Assembly (NCBI GenBank): GCA_024639905.1 | Contig: JAHEGE010000001.1 | Location: forward strand, 62,001 to 126,000 | Source of the DNA: Gammaproteobacteria bacterium | Lineage (GTDB): Bacteria > Pseudomonadota > Gammaproteobacteria > Pseudomonadales > Pseudohongiellaceae | Direction of reading: 5' to 3' | Length of the DNA stretch: 64,000 nt | In this document: one piece after another, positions 36,715 to 46,430 of the stretch | How positions within the stretch are numbered: the first letter of the stretch is position 1 | Layout: each line of letters starts with the position of its first letter | Translations under genes and position numbers: made by a program | The notes under the pieces: generated by a model | What the model was told of the DNA's origin: nothing | Seen by the model: only the letters and a program-made list of their open reading frames with translations | Database searches by the model: none

Positions 36715-38136
36715 ATGCTTCTTAATCGATCAGCGCTCGCAATCGCCTGTTTTAGCGGCCTCTTTTCTTCTAGCATTTTTGCCGCAGAAGAGGCCTACCA
36801 ATGGATCGCCGGCGATCACCACATTCACAGCCGCTACAGCACGGGTTGGGACCGCGAACAGGAGCCGCCCGCACCCATACTCGGGGGTGATGCGATCTAT
36901 CCGATACATATGAATGCGCTGATGGCGAAATACTTCGGGCTCGGCTGGATGGTCGCGACCGACCACGGTGGGCCTAATCACAGCAAGGTGAATCTCGAAC
37001 GCGCCTACCCTGAGCTGCAGCAATCGCGGCTTGTCGTTCCAGAGGTGTTGCAGTTCTGGGGCATGGAGTTAGACACCCCGGGCGCGGACCATTCGAGCCT
37101 GATCATCCCGCACAGTCATGAGGAGAGTCAGCAACTTTTTGATATCGAGTCGCGTTTTGCAAAACGGGAACCGTGGCCGGCAGACCCGAGTTGGGATACC
37201 GAGCCGCGTATGCTCGAAGCGCTCGCCTACATGGCGTCGCAGGAGCGCGCACCGGTGCTGATTGCTAACCACCCCTCGCGCTCCGCGAGTGACATCGGCG
37301 TGTACGGCCTCGACACACCGAGTGAGCTTAGGGATTGGAACGATACCGCGCCAAATATCGCGGTGGGCATGGCCGCCGCGCCGGGGCACCAGGCCGCGGC
37401 GCTAAACACCGACGGCAGTGTGGGTAGCAACCGACCACGTGGCTATTACAGCAACGCCAAGACTATGGGCGGCTTCGATCAGTACACCGCGATCGTTGGC
37501 GGCTTCTGGGATTCGATGCTCGGAGAAGGGCGGCGCTGGTGGGTTACGGCGAACTCGGATTCCCATGTGCATTACAGCGAGGGCGGCGTAGATTTTTGGC
37601 CGGGCGAATACTCCAAGACACACGTGTGGGCGCAGCGCAGTCACGACTCGATCCTCGAGGGGATCCGCAACGGGCGCGTGTTTGTCACCACCGGCGACCT
37701 GATCTCGGCGCTAGATTTTTCGGTGACGGTAGCCGGCGAGTCAGTGAGTTTGGGCGAGACGATAAAGGTCGCCGCGGGGAGCGAGCTTGCTGTCACCATC
37801 CGCTTCCTTGATCCCGAGTCGAATAATGCGCGAGGCGAGAACCCCAGTGTGAAGCGCGTCGACCTCATTCAAGGCGAGTTGACCGGCGCGGTTGCCGATC
37901 GTGGCGATGACGCGAATCCTACGGCTAAAGTGCAGCAGCGTTTTAGCGCGGCAGAGTGGTCTAAAACAGATGCCTACACCGAAGTGGAAACACGTGTAAC
38001 GGTCGAGCGGTCTGGTTATTTGCGTCTGCGCGGCACCAACGGCTATGAGAGTGAACCGACCCAAGATGAGATCGGCGAAGACCCCTGGTCTGACCTGTGG
38101 TTCTATTCGAATCCGATTTTTTTCGAGGTCGAGTAG
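36715..38136 (+). CDS. Exported PHP-domain metallohydrolase (CehA/McbA-like)
   Basis: 473 residues with a signal peptide (about 1-23, SSIFAAEEA). PHP-family metal motifs are visible: AGDHHIHSRYS near 33, ATDHGGPNHSK near 80, ANHPSRS near 183 and ANSDSHVHYSEGG near 282. Related exported enzymes hydrolyse phosphoesters or carbamates; the substrate here is unknown. A beta-sandwich-like C-terminus follows. It starts at ATG 36715, divergent from icmF. Confidence 0.85.
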   Translation: MLLNRSALAIACFSGLFSSSIFAAEEAYQWIAGDHHIHSRYSTGWDREQEPPAPILGGDAIYPIHMNALMAKYFGLGWMVATDHGGPNHSKVNLERAYPELQQSRLVVPEVLQFWGMELDTPGADHSSLIIPHSHEESQQLFDIESRFAKREPWPADPSWDTEPRMLEALAYMASQERAPVLIANHPSRSASDIGVYGLDTPSELRDWNDTAPNIAVGMAAAPGHQAAALNTDGSVGSNRPRGYYSNAKTMGGFDQYTAIVGGFWDSMLGEGRRWWVTANSDSHVHYSEGGVDFWPGEYSKTHVWAQRSHDSILEGIRNGRVFVTTGDLISALDFSVTVAGESVSLGETIKVAAGSELAVTIRFLDPESNNARGENPSVKRVDLIQGELTGAVADRGDDANPTAKVQQRFSAAEWSKTDAYTEVETRVTVERSGYLRLRGTNGYESEPTQDEIGEDPWSDLWFYSNPIFFEVE

Positions 38137-38216
38137 GCTCTAGAAATCGCTGGATTCCATCGACGGATGCCTATACCTTTGGTTGGCGCCCCTGTGGCAT
38201 TGATGGAGGAAACAGC

Positions 38217-38483
38217 ATGACTGAATCGACTACTCACGCGACCCATTTTAGTGAAGAGACTATTAGCGAAATCGAGTTGCTAACCCTGTTTTCGCTAACA
38301 AGCACGCTCGAAGGCATTAAGATTCATCACGATGCAGATCCCGCCCGCATTCGGGCTGGGCAGAGTCTCCACGCCAAAGGCTTTACGACTCAGCCAGACG
38401 GCGGTTACCTCACACCGCTTGGCATCGAAGCCGCCGAGCACGCTCAAGCTGTCGTGCAGCTCCTGCAGGCCTCCTCACACTAG
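38217..38483 (+). CDS. TIGR02647 family small protein
   Basis: 88 residues. Sequence such as IELLTLFSLTSTLEGIKIHH, SLHAKGFTTQPDGGYLTPLG and EAAEHAQAVVQLL fits the conserved gammaproteobacterial TIGR02647 family, which has a winged-helix-like look; its function is unknown. ATG at 38217 has GGAGG upstream; a frame extending to 38097 overlaps the PHP gene and is not credible. Convergent with yqaA. Confidence 0.8.
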   Translation: MTESTTHATHFSEETISEIELLTLFSLTSTLEGIKIHHDADPARIRAGQSLHAKGFTTQPDGGYLTPLGIEAAEHAQAVVQLLQASSH

Positions 38484-38501
38484 CAGCGCTGGATGTTGTG
38501 C

Positions 38502-38951
38502 TCACGAGATGAGCGCAGCAAGCAGTCCTGCGAGCGACAGATAACGAGCCAATTTTCCTGCGCCGGCTAAGAGGGCGAGCTGCCAGAGCGGCACTCGCGC
38601 CAAGCCTGCAATCACCGTTAGGGCATCGCCAACAATGGGCGCCCAAGCTAAGAGCAGGCTCCACTTGCCGTAGCGCGCGAACCATTCGGCCGCACGCGTC
38701 AATTCCTTCTCACTAAGTCGCAGGCGCGAGGTCCAGCGCCGCGCCCGTGCAGAATTCGCGTTATGCCGCAGCAGCGTGCCTAGCCACCAGTTCACACAGG
38801 CGCCGAGCGTATTGCCGAGCGTCGCCCAAAAAATCAGCGCCGCTGCGCTGTAGTCTTGGCTGAGCAGCGTTATGAATAACAGCTCAGAAGACAGAGGTAG
38901 GACGGTCGCTGCGAGGAAGGCGGTCAGGAAGAGGGAAGCGTAAACCAGCAT
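38502..38951 (-). CDS. yqaA: YqaA-family inner-membrane protein
   Basis: 149 residues, VTT/DedA superfamily. Features: ATVLPLSSELLF in the first helix, GNTLGACVNWWLGTLLR (the family's G-N-x-x-G...N-W-x-x-G signature) and WAPIVGDALTVIAGLARVP in the re-entrant region. Function unproven; DedA relatives act in lipid scrambling or transport. It lies five bases after the histidine-kinase stop, on the same strand, so may be the last gene of that operon. Confidence 0.9.
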   Translation of the reverse strand: MLVYASLFLTAFLAATVLPLSSELLFITLLSQDYSAAALIFWATLGNTLGACVNWWLGTLLRHNANSARARRWTSRLRLSEKELTRAAEWFARYGKWSLLLAWAPIVGDALTVIAGLARVPLWQLALLAGAGKLARYLSLAGLLAALIS

Positions 38952-38956
38952 CAGTG

Positions 38957-40909
38957 TCAGGCCGCGGAACTGCGTTTCATTGCCAATGCTTTCTCCAAAA
39001 CTTCGGCGAGCTGCACCTTCTGGAACGGCTTGGTGAGGTAGGCGTCGACCCCAGCGGCGAGCCCGAGATCGCGATCTGTAGTCATCGCATTGGCAGAACA
39101 GGCCACGATGGGCAGTGCGCCGCCGGCGTCAGCCAGCGCGCTGTCGCCTCGCCTAATCATCTCGGTGAGTTCTATCCCACCCATCTCAGGCATGCTGATA
39201 TCGGTGAGCAGGATATCGAAACGATTGGCCGACAGGGCGTCGAGCGCCTTCAATCCATTGCTCACAAGCGTGCAGTGATACCCCAGCGATTCGAGTTGAG
39301 TCTGAAAGAGAAGTTGATTGATCTCGTTGTCTTCGGCAACCAAGATTCTCAAGGCATTCTTGGGCGCGATTGGCGTTTTTGAAGCCGCGGCGCTCGCCGC
39401 GGGGGGCATCGTGGCAGCGCCGGTGCCCGGAGCCTCGGACTTGTTCATCGCCACGGGTTTGCAACAAGCCTTATCGAGTATTTCCTTAGACTCTCCCTCT
39501 GAAATTACCGCGGTTTGTAAGGTGATGCTGAACTCCGACCCGGTACCTTTCACGGATTTAACTTCTATACTCCCCTGCATAAGATCGACGATGCGTTGGC
39601 TAATAGTCAGGCCTATGCCTGTGCCATCTATAGAACTGGCGCTCTGGCTCAGGCGTTCGAAGGGCGCGAATATGCGGCCAGCCTCTTCTTGCGAAAAGCC
39701 GATGCCCGTATCGCGAACTCGAATGCTCACCGTGGCGGGAGTGTGCGAATCGACTTCGATATAAACCCTGCCACCCTTGCGGTTATATTTAATGGCGTTG
39801 CTTAACAGATTGATGATGACTTGTTTGAGGCGCAAAGGGTCGGCTTGCACGCAGCACACATCCGGCGCGAGTGGCAGAACGATGAGCGAGACGTCGTGGC
39901 TTGCCGCGAAGTGCGACGTCATCGATTGGCACTGGTCCAAAATATCGGGCAAGTAGACGGGTTGTAGGGTCACCTGCAGTGAGCCTGATTCAAGTCGTGA
40001 GAGGTCGAGAATTTCATTCACGAGTTCGAGGAGGTGATGGCCGGACTGATTAATGGCCTCGAACTGTCGTCGATGTTCGGCGCTGAGTTTCTCACTATTC
40101 AATCCTAGCCCGGAGAATCCCAGAACCGAATTCAGTGGCGTGCGCAGTTCGTGGCTCATGCGCGACATAAAACGTGACTTGGCGTTGTTCGCCTTCTCTG
40201 CGTCTTCCTTTAATTGGACGAGTTTTTTCTGCTGAGCCTGAGTTGTGCGACGGAAGCGGAAAAATTCACGGATTAGGTAGGAGATTTCACGACTGCGTGC
40301 GACCGGCAAGGGATAAGCGAAATCGCCCTTTGCCATCTTTTTGAACGCTGTCGTCAGTTCACGCACGGGCTTTGAGATGGCGGACTGTAAAAAGAGAATT
40401 GCGCCAAAGAGCGTAATGGCAACCAATAAGAAAAGCAGTAGCAGGAGTTTGTAGGTGAGGGCAAGCGCTTCGGCGAGTGCCTTTGAGTGATCGATGATGA
40501 GGTCGATACGCGCCAACGGGGTTGCGGCATTGCCGACTGGCGCTGAGACTAAGGTTTGAGAGCTCTCCAAGACCTCCGTCCACACACCGAGCGGATATAT
40601 TTGCTCGCCCGCAGTGTCTACGACGCGCATCCGCTTCCACGTCGGATCGCTGGCAAGCTGTGTGTCTAATCGGTAGTAGAGAAATTCATATTGCCTTGTG
40701 AGTAGCGGGTCGATGATGGTTGTTGCGAGTCCACCGAGCGATTGCCGTGCGGCTTCGTCGAGTCGTGCCTCCACGACTTCAGTTTGCCGCGGGATCACCA
40801 GGACAATCATAATCACTGCGACAAGCAGGGAAAAGATGCTGCTAATCGCTATCGAAATATGCAGCAGCGTTGGCCTTCTCATCTTCGATCTCGCTTCAGT
40901 TCTGGACAT
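38957..40909 (-). CDS. Hybrid sensor histidine kinase with receiver domain
   Basis: Membrane-bound hybrid kinase of 650 residues. Helix at about 17-40, extracytoplasmic loop to about 150, second helix about 152-178, a HAMP region about 178-235, dimerisation/phosphoacceptor motif FMSRMSHELRTPLNSVLGFS with His253, ATPase motifs NLLSNAIKYNRKGG and VRDTGIGFSQEE plus GTGIGLTIS, then a receiver domain with VAEDNEINQ and the phospho-acceptor Asp in LLTDISMPEMGG. No output domain, so a separate response regulator or phosphotransfer protein is needed; none is nearby. Its start overlaps the PhnD-like gene by 14 bp, implying that the binding protein is its ligand sensor. Confidence 0.93.
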   Translation of the reverse strand: MSRTEARSKMRRPTLLHISIAISSIFSLLVAVIMIVLVIPRQTEVVEARLDEAARQSLGGLATTIIDPLLTRQYEFLYYRLDTQLASDPTWKRMRVVDTAGEQIYPLGVWTEVLESSQTLVSAPVGNAATPLARIDLIIDHSKALAEALALTYKLLLLLFLLVAITLFGAILFLQSAISKPVRELTTAFKKMAKGDFAYPLPVARSREISYLIREFFRFRRTTQAQQKKLVQLKEDAEKANNAKSRFMSRMSHELRTPLNSVLGFSGLGLNSEKLSAEHRRQFEAINQSGHHLLELVNEILDLSRLESGSLQVTLQPVYLPDILDQCQSMTSHFAASHDVSLIVLPLAPDVCCVQADPLRLKQVIINLLSNAIKYNRKGGRVYIEVDSHTPATVSIRVRDTGIGFSQEEAGRIFAPFERLSQSASSIDGTGIGLTISQRIVDLMQGSIEVKSVKGTGSEFSITLQTAVISEGESKEILDKACCKPVAMNKSEAPGTGAATMPPAASAAASKTPIAPKNALRILVAEDNEINQLLFQTQLESLGYHCTLVSNGLKALDALSANRFDILLTDISMPEMGGIELTEMIRRGDSALADAGGALPIVACSANAMTTDRDLGLAAGVDAYLTKPFQKVQLAEVLEKALAMKRSSAA

Positions 40910-41726
40910 AGAAATCCCCCAGATTCCATTCGCGAAGAATCAGGTAGTCGTCGAGTGAGGCGGCGGCAGGCGCCTGTATCGGGACTTCTGCGAACAATGT
41001 AGCGCCGAGAGTAGACGCTGCGAAGTGATTAACAGCAATGATGAAACGGTCTCTTGCTTCGCTGCTCACGCGCGGATGAACGGAAATTGGGTGCGGCGAT
41101 ATTTCGCGAGTTTCATGGATCACCTTGAGTTGTTCCTGGATCGCGCTAGGCTGCGCGCGGAGCGTGCGCATGACACCGCCGCCTGCGATGCTCTTGCCCA
41201 GCGCTACATTGAGATAGACCGAAGGGTGTGTGCGCACGTAAAGCGGGAATACCTCAATGTTATAAAGCGTAGCGAGCTCAGCGCGCATGAGCAGCGAGGC
41301 GCCTAGCGCATTCGGAGAGGGGAAAGCGATCTCCGGTCGCTCGAGCTGCTCGATTCTGTTGATGCCGCTGTCGGCCCTAACCACGAGGACGCCCTTGAGG
41401 GTACTGGCGCCGTCGCGAATAATTGGAAGGTAACCCTGTGCTTCGTTCGCGATTACGCCGTGCCAGGGATTCATGTAGGCGAAGTCGTAGTCGCCGCGCT
41501 GGAAGGCGCTCTCGAACTCATTGATGTCGGGCTCTATGGTGAGCGTGTAAGTGTCGCCAGAGCGCGCCGATAGCTCGGCTAGCAGGGGCGACCAGATGTC
41601 GTTGATTCTTTGTGTGGTGAACTGCGGGACGACGCCGAAGGTAAACTCTTCGGCGAATAGATTGGCGCCAGCTAGGCTTAGCAGCAGAGCGAGGCTTAGT
41701 AGGGGATAGGCGAGCAACTTCTTCAT
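40896..41726 (-). CDS. PhnD-like periplasmic binding protein (sensor partner)
   Basis: 276 residues with a signal peptide (about 1-25, LAGANLFAEE). Domain as in phosphate/phosphite/phosphonate-binding ABC proteins: FGVVPQFTTQRINDIWSPLL, DYDFAYMNPWHGVIA and FPSPNALGASLLMRAELA. No ABC permease or ATPase adjoins, whereas the stop overlaps the start of the hybrid kinase. So the likely role is presenting a ligand to the kinase rather than transport. The ligand is not deducible. Confidence 0.87.
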   Translation of the reverse strand: MKKLLAYPLLSLALLLSLAGANLFAEEFTFGVVPQFTTQRINDIWSPLLAELSARSGDTYTLTIEPDINEFESAFQRGDYDFAYMNPWHGVIANEAQGYLPIIRDGASTLKGVLVVRADSGINRIEQLERPEIAFPSPNALGASLLMRAELATLYNIEVFPLYVRTHPSVYLNVALGKSIAGGGVMRTLRAQPSAIQEQLKVIHETREISPHPISVHPRVSSEARDRFIIAVNHFAASTLGATLFAEVPIQAPAAASLDDYLILREWNLGDFYVQN

Positions 41727-41835
41727 AGCGTGTCCAATTCATCGCCAGCGCAACGGCGATGTTATTCATCATATTGGACGAGACCCTCGGGGAGGGGATT
41801 TATCACGGTTTAGCTTGTATAAATTTGTATCAATT

Positions 41836-43548
41836 TTATGGTAAGGCGAAAACCCACACGACACCGCCCTGCGGCACGTAGGTGTTGGTGCCTTGTGACA
41901 TGTTGATTAGGTTCTGTTCGCGTTGGGCATCGACGCCCCAGCCAGCCTGCACGGCGACGTATTGCTTGCCCTCGACAGTGAAGGTCACTGGCACGCCGAT
42001 GACGCCAGAGTTGGTTGGGTACTCCCACAAGGTTTCGCCGCTGGCGGAATCGAATGCGCGAAACTTGCGATCGTTGGTGCCGCCCATGAAGACAAGGTCA
42101 CCACCGGTCGCTAAAGTGGGCCCCCAGTTGTGGCTGTCGAAGGTTGTCGTCCATGCGCGTTCGCCGGTATCGACATTCCAGGCTTGTAGCTCACCAATAT
42201 GGTCAGCGCCATCGCGGACATAGAAGCCGCCGTTCTCCGAGGTGCCACGCCCCATGTACGCGCGGCCAGGACTGTATTCGACTTCTTCGCCAACCATGGT
42301 GGAACACACATTCTCGTTAGCGGGGATGAAGAGTAGGCGCGACGCGGGGTCGAAGGACGCAGGGGGCCAGTCTTTGCCACCCCATAGTGAGGGGCAGAAG
42401 CTCGCTTCGTATCCAGTGCCCGGCTTCTTGCTCATGTCGTATTCGGGGCGCCCAGTTACTGAGTCCACGCTAGTGAAGACATCCTGATAGACATAGGGTG
42501 TGGCATCGACGAAATCGATCGCTTCGGCGCCTCGTTCAAGAAACCATAGATAGCCATTGCGCCCTGCATGCACGAGGCCCTTAACGCGCTGTCCTTCGCG
42601 CTCGTAGTCGATGAGCAGCGGCGCGGCAACCTCGTCCCAGTCCCACGAGTCGTTCCAGTGATACTGGTGGTGGTTCTTTAGCTCGCCAGTGCTGGGATCT
42701 ATCGCGATCACCGAAGTGGAATACAGGTTGTCGCCGGGACGCGTGTCACCCATCCAAGGCCCGCCGTTGCCAGTGCCCCAGTAGGTGAGATTGAGCTCGG
42801 GGTCATAAGAGCCGGTTATCCAAACGGGCACGCCACCGGTTTTCCAGCTGTCGCCGGGCCAAGATTCGGAGCCGGGCTCGCCCGGCGCAGGAATCGTATA
42901 AGTCTTCCACAGCTCTGCGCCAGTCTCAGCGTCATAGGCCGCGACGAAGCCGCGAATGCCAAGCTCGCCGCCGGACACGCCCACCATAACAACCCCGTCG
43001 ACGATAAGCGGCGCCATTGTCATGTAGTAGCCACTGTAATAGTCCTCAACGGCGACTTCCCAATCGACTTCGCCGGTGACAGCGTCGAGTGCGACAAGGT
43101 AAGAGTCGACGGTAGCAAGGTAGGCGCGCTCACCCCACAGGGCTACGCCGCGATTGGTTGGGTGAAACTGCTGGAGGTCGTCGGGCAAGTAGCGCACGTA
43201 GCGCCATAGCAGCTCGCCCGTCGCTGCATTCAGCGCCAGCACGTGGTTCTGGGGCGTTGCGACATACATGTAACCGGCGTTCACTATCGGCGGCGCTTGG
43301 TGCCCTTCGCGAAGGCCAGTAGAAAAGCTCCACACCGGCTCGAGGTCTGCGACCGTCTCCCGATCGATCTGATCGAGCGGGCTGTAGCCATGGGAATCGT
43401 AACTGCCGCGATAGAGTAGCCAGCTGTCGCTGTCTTGCTCAAGCAGTCGTTCGCCGGTAACAGGCTGATAGGGCTTCAATGCCTGAGCGCCTACCGATGA
43501 GACTGTCAAAATGGACAGCAAAGCGAAGAGGGGTCTTAAGTTGAACAT
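41836..43548 (-). CDS. PQQ-dependent dehydrogenase
   Basis: Exported quinoprotein of 570 residues with a signal peptide (about 1-20, VSSVGAQ). Eight-bladed propeller features: YSPLDQIDRETVADLEPVWS, VLALNAATGELLWRY, GNGGPWMGDTRPGDNLYSTSV, and WYQWDYD-like NSWDWDEVAAPLLID. The adjacent vicinal cysteine pair of methanol dehydrogenases is not visible (GVSGGELGIRG lies in the region), so it is probably an alcohol or aldehyde dehydrogenase of another type. It follows a Rieske protein by 66 bp on the same strand, likely electron acceptor. RBS GAGG upstream of ATG. Confidence 0.88.
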   Translation of the reverse strand: MFNLRPLFALLSILTVSSVGAQALKPYQPVTGERLLEQDSDSWLLYRGSYDSHGYSPLDQIDRETVADLEPVWSFSTGLREGHQAPPIVNAGYMYVATPQNHVLALNAATGELLWRYVRYLPDDLQQFHPTNRGVALWGERAYLATVDSYLVALDAVTGEVDWEVAVEDYYSGYYMTMAPLIVDGVVMVGVSGGELGIRGFVAAYDAETGAELWKTYTIPAPGEPGSESWPGDSWKTGGVPVWITGSYDPELNLTYWGTGNGGPWMGDTRPGDNLYSTSVIAIDPSTGELKNHHQYHWNDSWDWDEVAAPLLIDYEREGQRVKGLVHAGRNGYLWFLERGAEAIDFVDATPYVYQDVFTSVDSVTGRPEYDMSKKPGTGYEASFCPSLWGGKDWPPASFDPASRLLFIPANENVCSTMVGEEVEYSPGRAYMGRGTSENGGFYVRDGADHIGELQAWNVDTGERAWTTTFDSHNWGPTLATGGDLVFMGGTNDRKFRAFDSASGETLWEYPTNSGVIGVPVTFTVEGKQYVAVQAGWGVDAQREQNLINMSQGTNTYVPQGGVVWVFALP

Positions 43549-43614
43549 GCGGTGGCGCCTCTATAAGGGGGGGCGCGAGATACTGAAACTAGGCAGCGCC
43601 GAAAGGTGATGAAG

Positions 43615-44181
43615 TTAGAACTGCTGGGTGAAACCGACTCTGCCAGTAAATCCCGCAGCAACGACTACGCTGCCAGATTCAAGTGACAGCGGTAAAATAG
43701 CAAGGGGGCGAGGAGCAGGTCCGCCAACAACATTGGCGCCGTTATACACGTCAAAATGGGACTCGTGACAAGGACAAGCCATAAGCAGTTTGTCTTCGAC
43801 CCAGTTGATCACGTCACAGCCTGTATGAGTGCACACGGCAGAGAAGGCAATAACGCCCGCCGCGGCGTGAGGCTTGGTCGCTTCGCTGAGCTTTGTCGGA
43901 TCTAGGCGCGTGATCATTACGCGATTGAGTCTGGATCCATCGCGAAGCGTGCTTGTTGCTGGGTCTTTGGCAAGAGCCGCAACGGGGCGCTGCTCGAGCG
44001 CTAATAGGTCTGGCGTAATGCGCTGCCCGCTGTTCTCACCGCCATCGAAAACAAGCCAGTCTCCCGGCTGCGGGCGCGCACGATTGGGTGGTTGGGCCCA
44101 ACTTTTCGTAGGGATTGCGATACCGACGCCGAGCCCTGCTTTCAGGAGCGCTCGGCGATCGAGAGTGGTGCGATTGGTCAT
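43615..44181 (-). CDS. Exported Rieske [2Fe-2S] protein
   Basis: 188 residues with an N-terminal twin-arginine motif TLDRRALLKAGLGVG. Rieske cluster ligands are in CTHTGC and CPCHESHFD near residues 118-143. It resembles the Rieske proteins that accompany exported oxidoreductases rather than the bc1 Rieske, since no cytochrome b or c1 gene adjoins. It precedes the PQQ dehydrogenase in the same direction and may take electrons from it; inferred. Confidence 0.87.
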   Translation of the reverse strand: MTNRTTLDRRALLKAGLGVGIAIPTKSWAQPPNRARPQPGDWLVFDGGENSGQRITPDLLALEQRPVAALAKDPATSTLRDGSRLNRVMITRLDPTKLSEATKPHAAAGVIAFSAVCTHTGCDVINWVEDKLLMACPCHESHFDVYNGANVVGGPAPRPLAILPLSLESGSVVVAAGFTGRVGFTQQF

Positions 44182-44231
44182 GGGTTCGACTTTTGCTTAA
44201 TGTCTATAACCCAAGAATGTATCACGAAAGT

Positions 44232-46367
44232 TTAAAAATTCCACATCACACGCGCATAGAGGTTGCGCCCCAGGCCCGGCATGCGGCTGCGCCCAGCGAT
44301 GTCTGGGTTGTAGGCACGGTTATACGCAGCGAGGTGATCGAGATACTCTTCGTCGAGCAAGTTCTCCGCGCCCACACGCACTTCAATACCCTCGGCGATT
44401 TCGGTTCTTGCCATCACGTTGATGAGCGAATACCCCTCCGTCGCCTGCTCTAGGTTCGTTACTGCGATGCGGTTTTGGTCTGCATAGTTCACGCCCTCGA
44501 TTGACGCGCTCCAGCCCTGACCACGGTAATCTAGCGCGACGAGCAGGTTGTCTGGCGAGACGCGGTAGAGGTTGTCGTTAATGTCGCGGCGTTCGGCGCG
44601 GACGATATTAAGAATCGCACGCAGAGTCACGCTGTCATTAAGTGCGTAATGAGCGTCGACATCCATGCCATAAAAGCGCGCGTCGACATTGCTAAACTCT
44701 AGCGGGTTGGGTAGGCCCATGCCCATATTCGCCATCATCTGCGCGAAGTTCACTGCGGTCATATTGCTCGACGGCGTGCCTTGAATGTAATCGTTCACGC
44801 GCTTGTAGAAGGCGCGTGGATAGATGCCGTAGCGAGCGTTTTCGTAGTCGAGGCCGAGTTCGATTTCGTGAGCGACTTCGGGCTTAAGACGAGGATTACC
44901 GGTGTAGGTTTTGCCATCGGCGAGTCCGCCGGTCGCCTCGAGCGGTATCCACAGGTAGCGTTCTTGGTAGGAGGGCGAGCGCGTCTTGCGCGCGGCACCG
45001 ACATACCACGTCGCGTCGCCATCGGTCTCATAGCTCAGGCGCGCGAAGGCATCGACGTTGGTGTCTGATTGGTCGAGGTCGCTATTGTTGAACTGTGTCG
45101 ACAGCATACCTGCCATGTTGTTCATCATGACGGGCATGCCCATCATCATATTCATCGGATTGAGGTTGGCGGAGACGGGTAGGGAGCCCATTTCGACCTG
45201 ATTCACGCGGATGCCCGCTTCCAGACCGGTACGTGCGTTGAGTGAAACTTCGCGCTCGACGAAGGCGCCGATAATGTCGCGATTGACGTCGTGGAAATTC
45301 GCTATAAGGAATGCCGCCGCGTTCGGGTTAGTGATTATCGAGCGATGTTCGGCGAAGTGGCCGTCGATGCCGAACAGCCAGCTGCCGTCGTCGGTGAGCT
45401 GCTTGAGGTTTACCGCAAAACCGTAATTCTCACTCACCGCCCAGTTGCGGCGATAGCGCATCGTGCCTGCACCCATCATGTTGTCCTGTGGAGGACGCCT
45501 TAAGTGGTAGTTGGTCATCCAGTGTTCGTTGTCGCTGGCCGAGAGTTCGACGGTAAATACGCGGTCGTCCGCATCGTAAACATAACGCGAGCGAAACAGG
45601 TCGCTGTCTATCGACAGGATGTCCATCGGCAATGAGGCGGTGCCGGCATCTTTGGTGTTATTGCGCGCGAAATCGAAAGTGAAAGAATGCGGGCCGCTTT
45701 GAAAGCTATAGCCGAGATCGAAGCGTTCTCGCTCGTATTCCGACGGTCTGATTTCACCGCCTGGGAATTCGAGATCGTCGCCCTGTTCCTGCATCGCGAA
45801 GCCGCGGAACAGATGAGTGTCGTTGGCGACCGAAAAGAATCCGCTCAGCACAGTGCCGCCATTCACCGTTTGGCCGCCGGTGTAGGCGCGACCACCGAAC
45901 TCGAAGTCGCTACCCGCGCCGAAGTCGCCGGCATAGGTTTTGGCCTCGACATAGCCGCCGAGTGTCTCTTGGCCCTTGCTAACGGGCACGATGCCGCGGT
46001 TGATGGTGAGCGACTCGAGTATCGCAACCGGGGCATAGTGCAGGGGTGCGTCCATTGCGTTGGGGCCTGCACCATTGATCTGAGCGCCATCGACGGCGAC
46101 GCGGATACGGTCGCCGAACATGCCGCGGTACTGTGCGATTCCCGTGAGTTCACCGTTCTTGTTCACATTCGCGCCGGGCATCTTGCGCAGCAGCTGCGCC
46201 GTATCGGGCGTGGCAACAAGCGTGTCGTCAACGATTACCGTGTGTGAATCACGCACGCCTACTACCGTGATTTCTTCGATGCGCTGGGCATCTTGCGCAA
46301 GCGCGAGCTGGCTCATGGGCAGGGCGCTGGCAATAGCAAAGGCGAGTGACTGACGCTTGATGTTCAT
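44232..46367 (-). CDS. TonB-dependent receptor, copper-type
   Basis: Outer-membrane barrel of about 711 residues. Signal peptide MNIKRQSLAFAIASALPMSQLALAQ-type (ends ALAQ), then a plug domain (RIEEITVVGVRDSHTV, LRKMPGANVNKNGELTGIAQYRGMFG in pieces) and a barrel ending in RVMWNF. Methionine clusters stand out: NMMGAGTMRYRRNW near residues 292-306 and NPMNMMMGMPVMMNNMAGML near 397-421. These resemble copper-type receptors (NosA/OprC). ATG at 46367 has GGAG upstream. Two candidate operators, an FNR box and a 23-nt palindrome, lie in the 304-bp gap to the divergent lipoprotein gene. Copper is inferred from the Met motifs. Confidence 0.85.
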   Translation of the reverse strand: MNIKRQSLAFAIASALPMSQLALAQDAQRIEEITVVGVRDSHTVIVDDTLVATPDTAQLLRKMPGANVNKNGELTGIAQYRGMFGDRIRVAVDGAQINGAGPNAMDAPLHYAPVAILESLTINRGIVPVSKGQETLGGYVEAKTYAGDFGAGSDFEFGGRAYTGGQTVNGGTVLSGFFSVANDTHLFRGFAMQEQGDDLEFPGGEIRPSEYERERFDLGYSFQSGPHSFTFDFARNNTKDAGTASLPMDILSIDSDLFRSRYVYDADDRVFTVELSASDNEHWMTNYHLRRPPQDNMMGAGTMRYRRNWAVSENYGFAVNLKQLTDDGSWLFGIDGHFAEHRSIITNPNAAAFLIANFHDVNRDIIGAFVEREVSLNARTGLEAGIRVNQVEMGSLPVSANLNPMNMMMGMPVMMNNMAGMLSTQFNNSDLDQSDTNVDAFARLSYETDGDATWYVGAARKTRSPSYQERYLWIPLEATGGLADGKTYTGNPRLKPEVAHEIELGLDYENARYGIYPRAFYKRVNDYIQGTPSSNMTAVNFAQMMANMGMGLPNPLEFSNVDARFYGMDVDAHYALNDSVTLRAILNIVRAERRDINDNLYRVSPDNLLVALDYRGQGWSASIEGVNYADQNRIAVTNLEQATEGYSLINVMARTEIAEGIEVRVGAENLLDEEYLDHLAAYNRAYNPDIAGRSRMPGLGRNLYARVMWNF

Positions 46368-46430
46368 AAGGGTTCTCCGTGATAGCTGTCTAATTTTCAG
46401 GGCGCATTCTAAGCGTTCCGCGCCGAGGGA

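Noticed and set aside
38097-38216. N-terminal extension of the TIGR02647 gene
   Set aside because: It would overlap the PHP gene, whereas the ATG at 38217 has a GGAGG site and matches family length.
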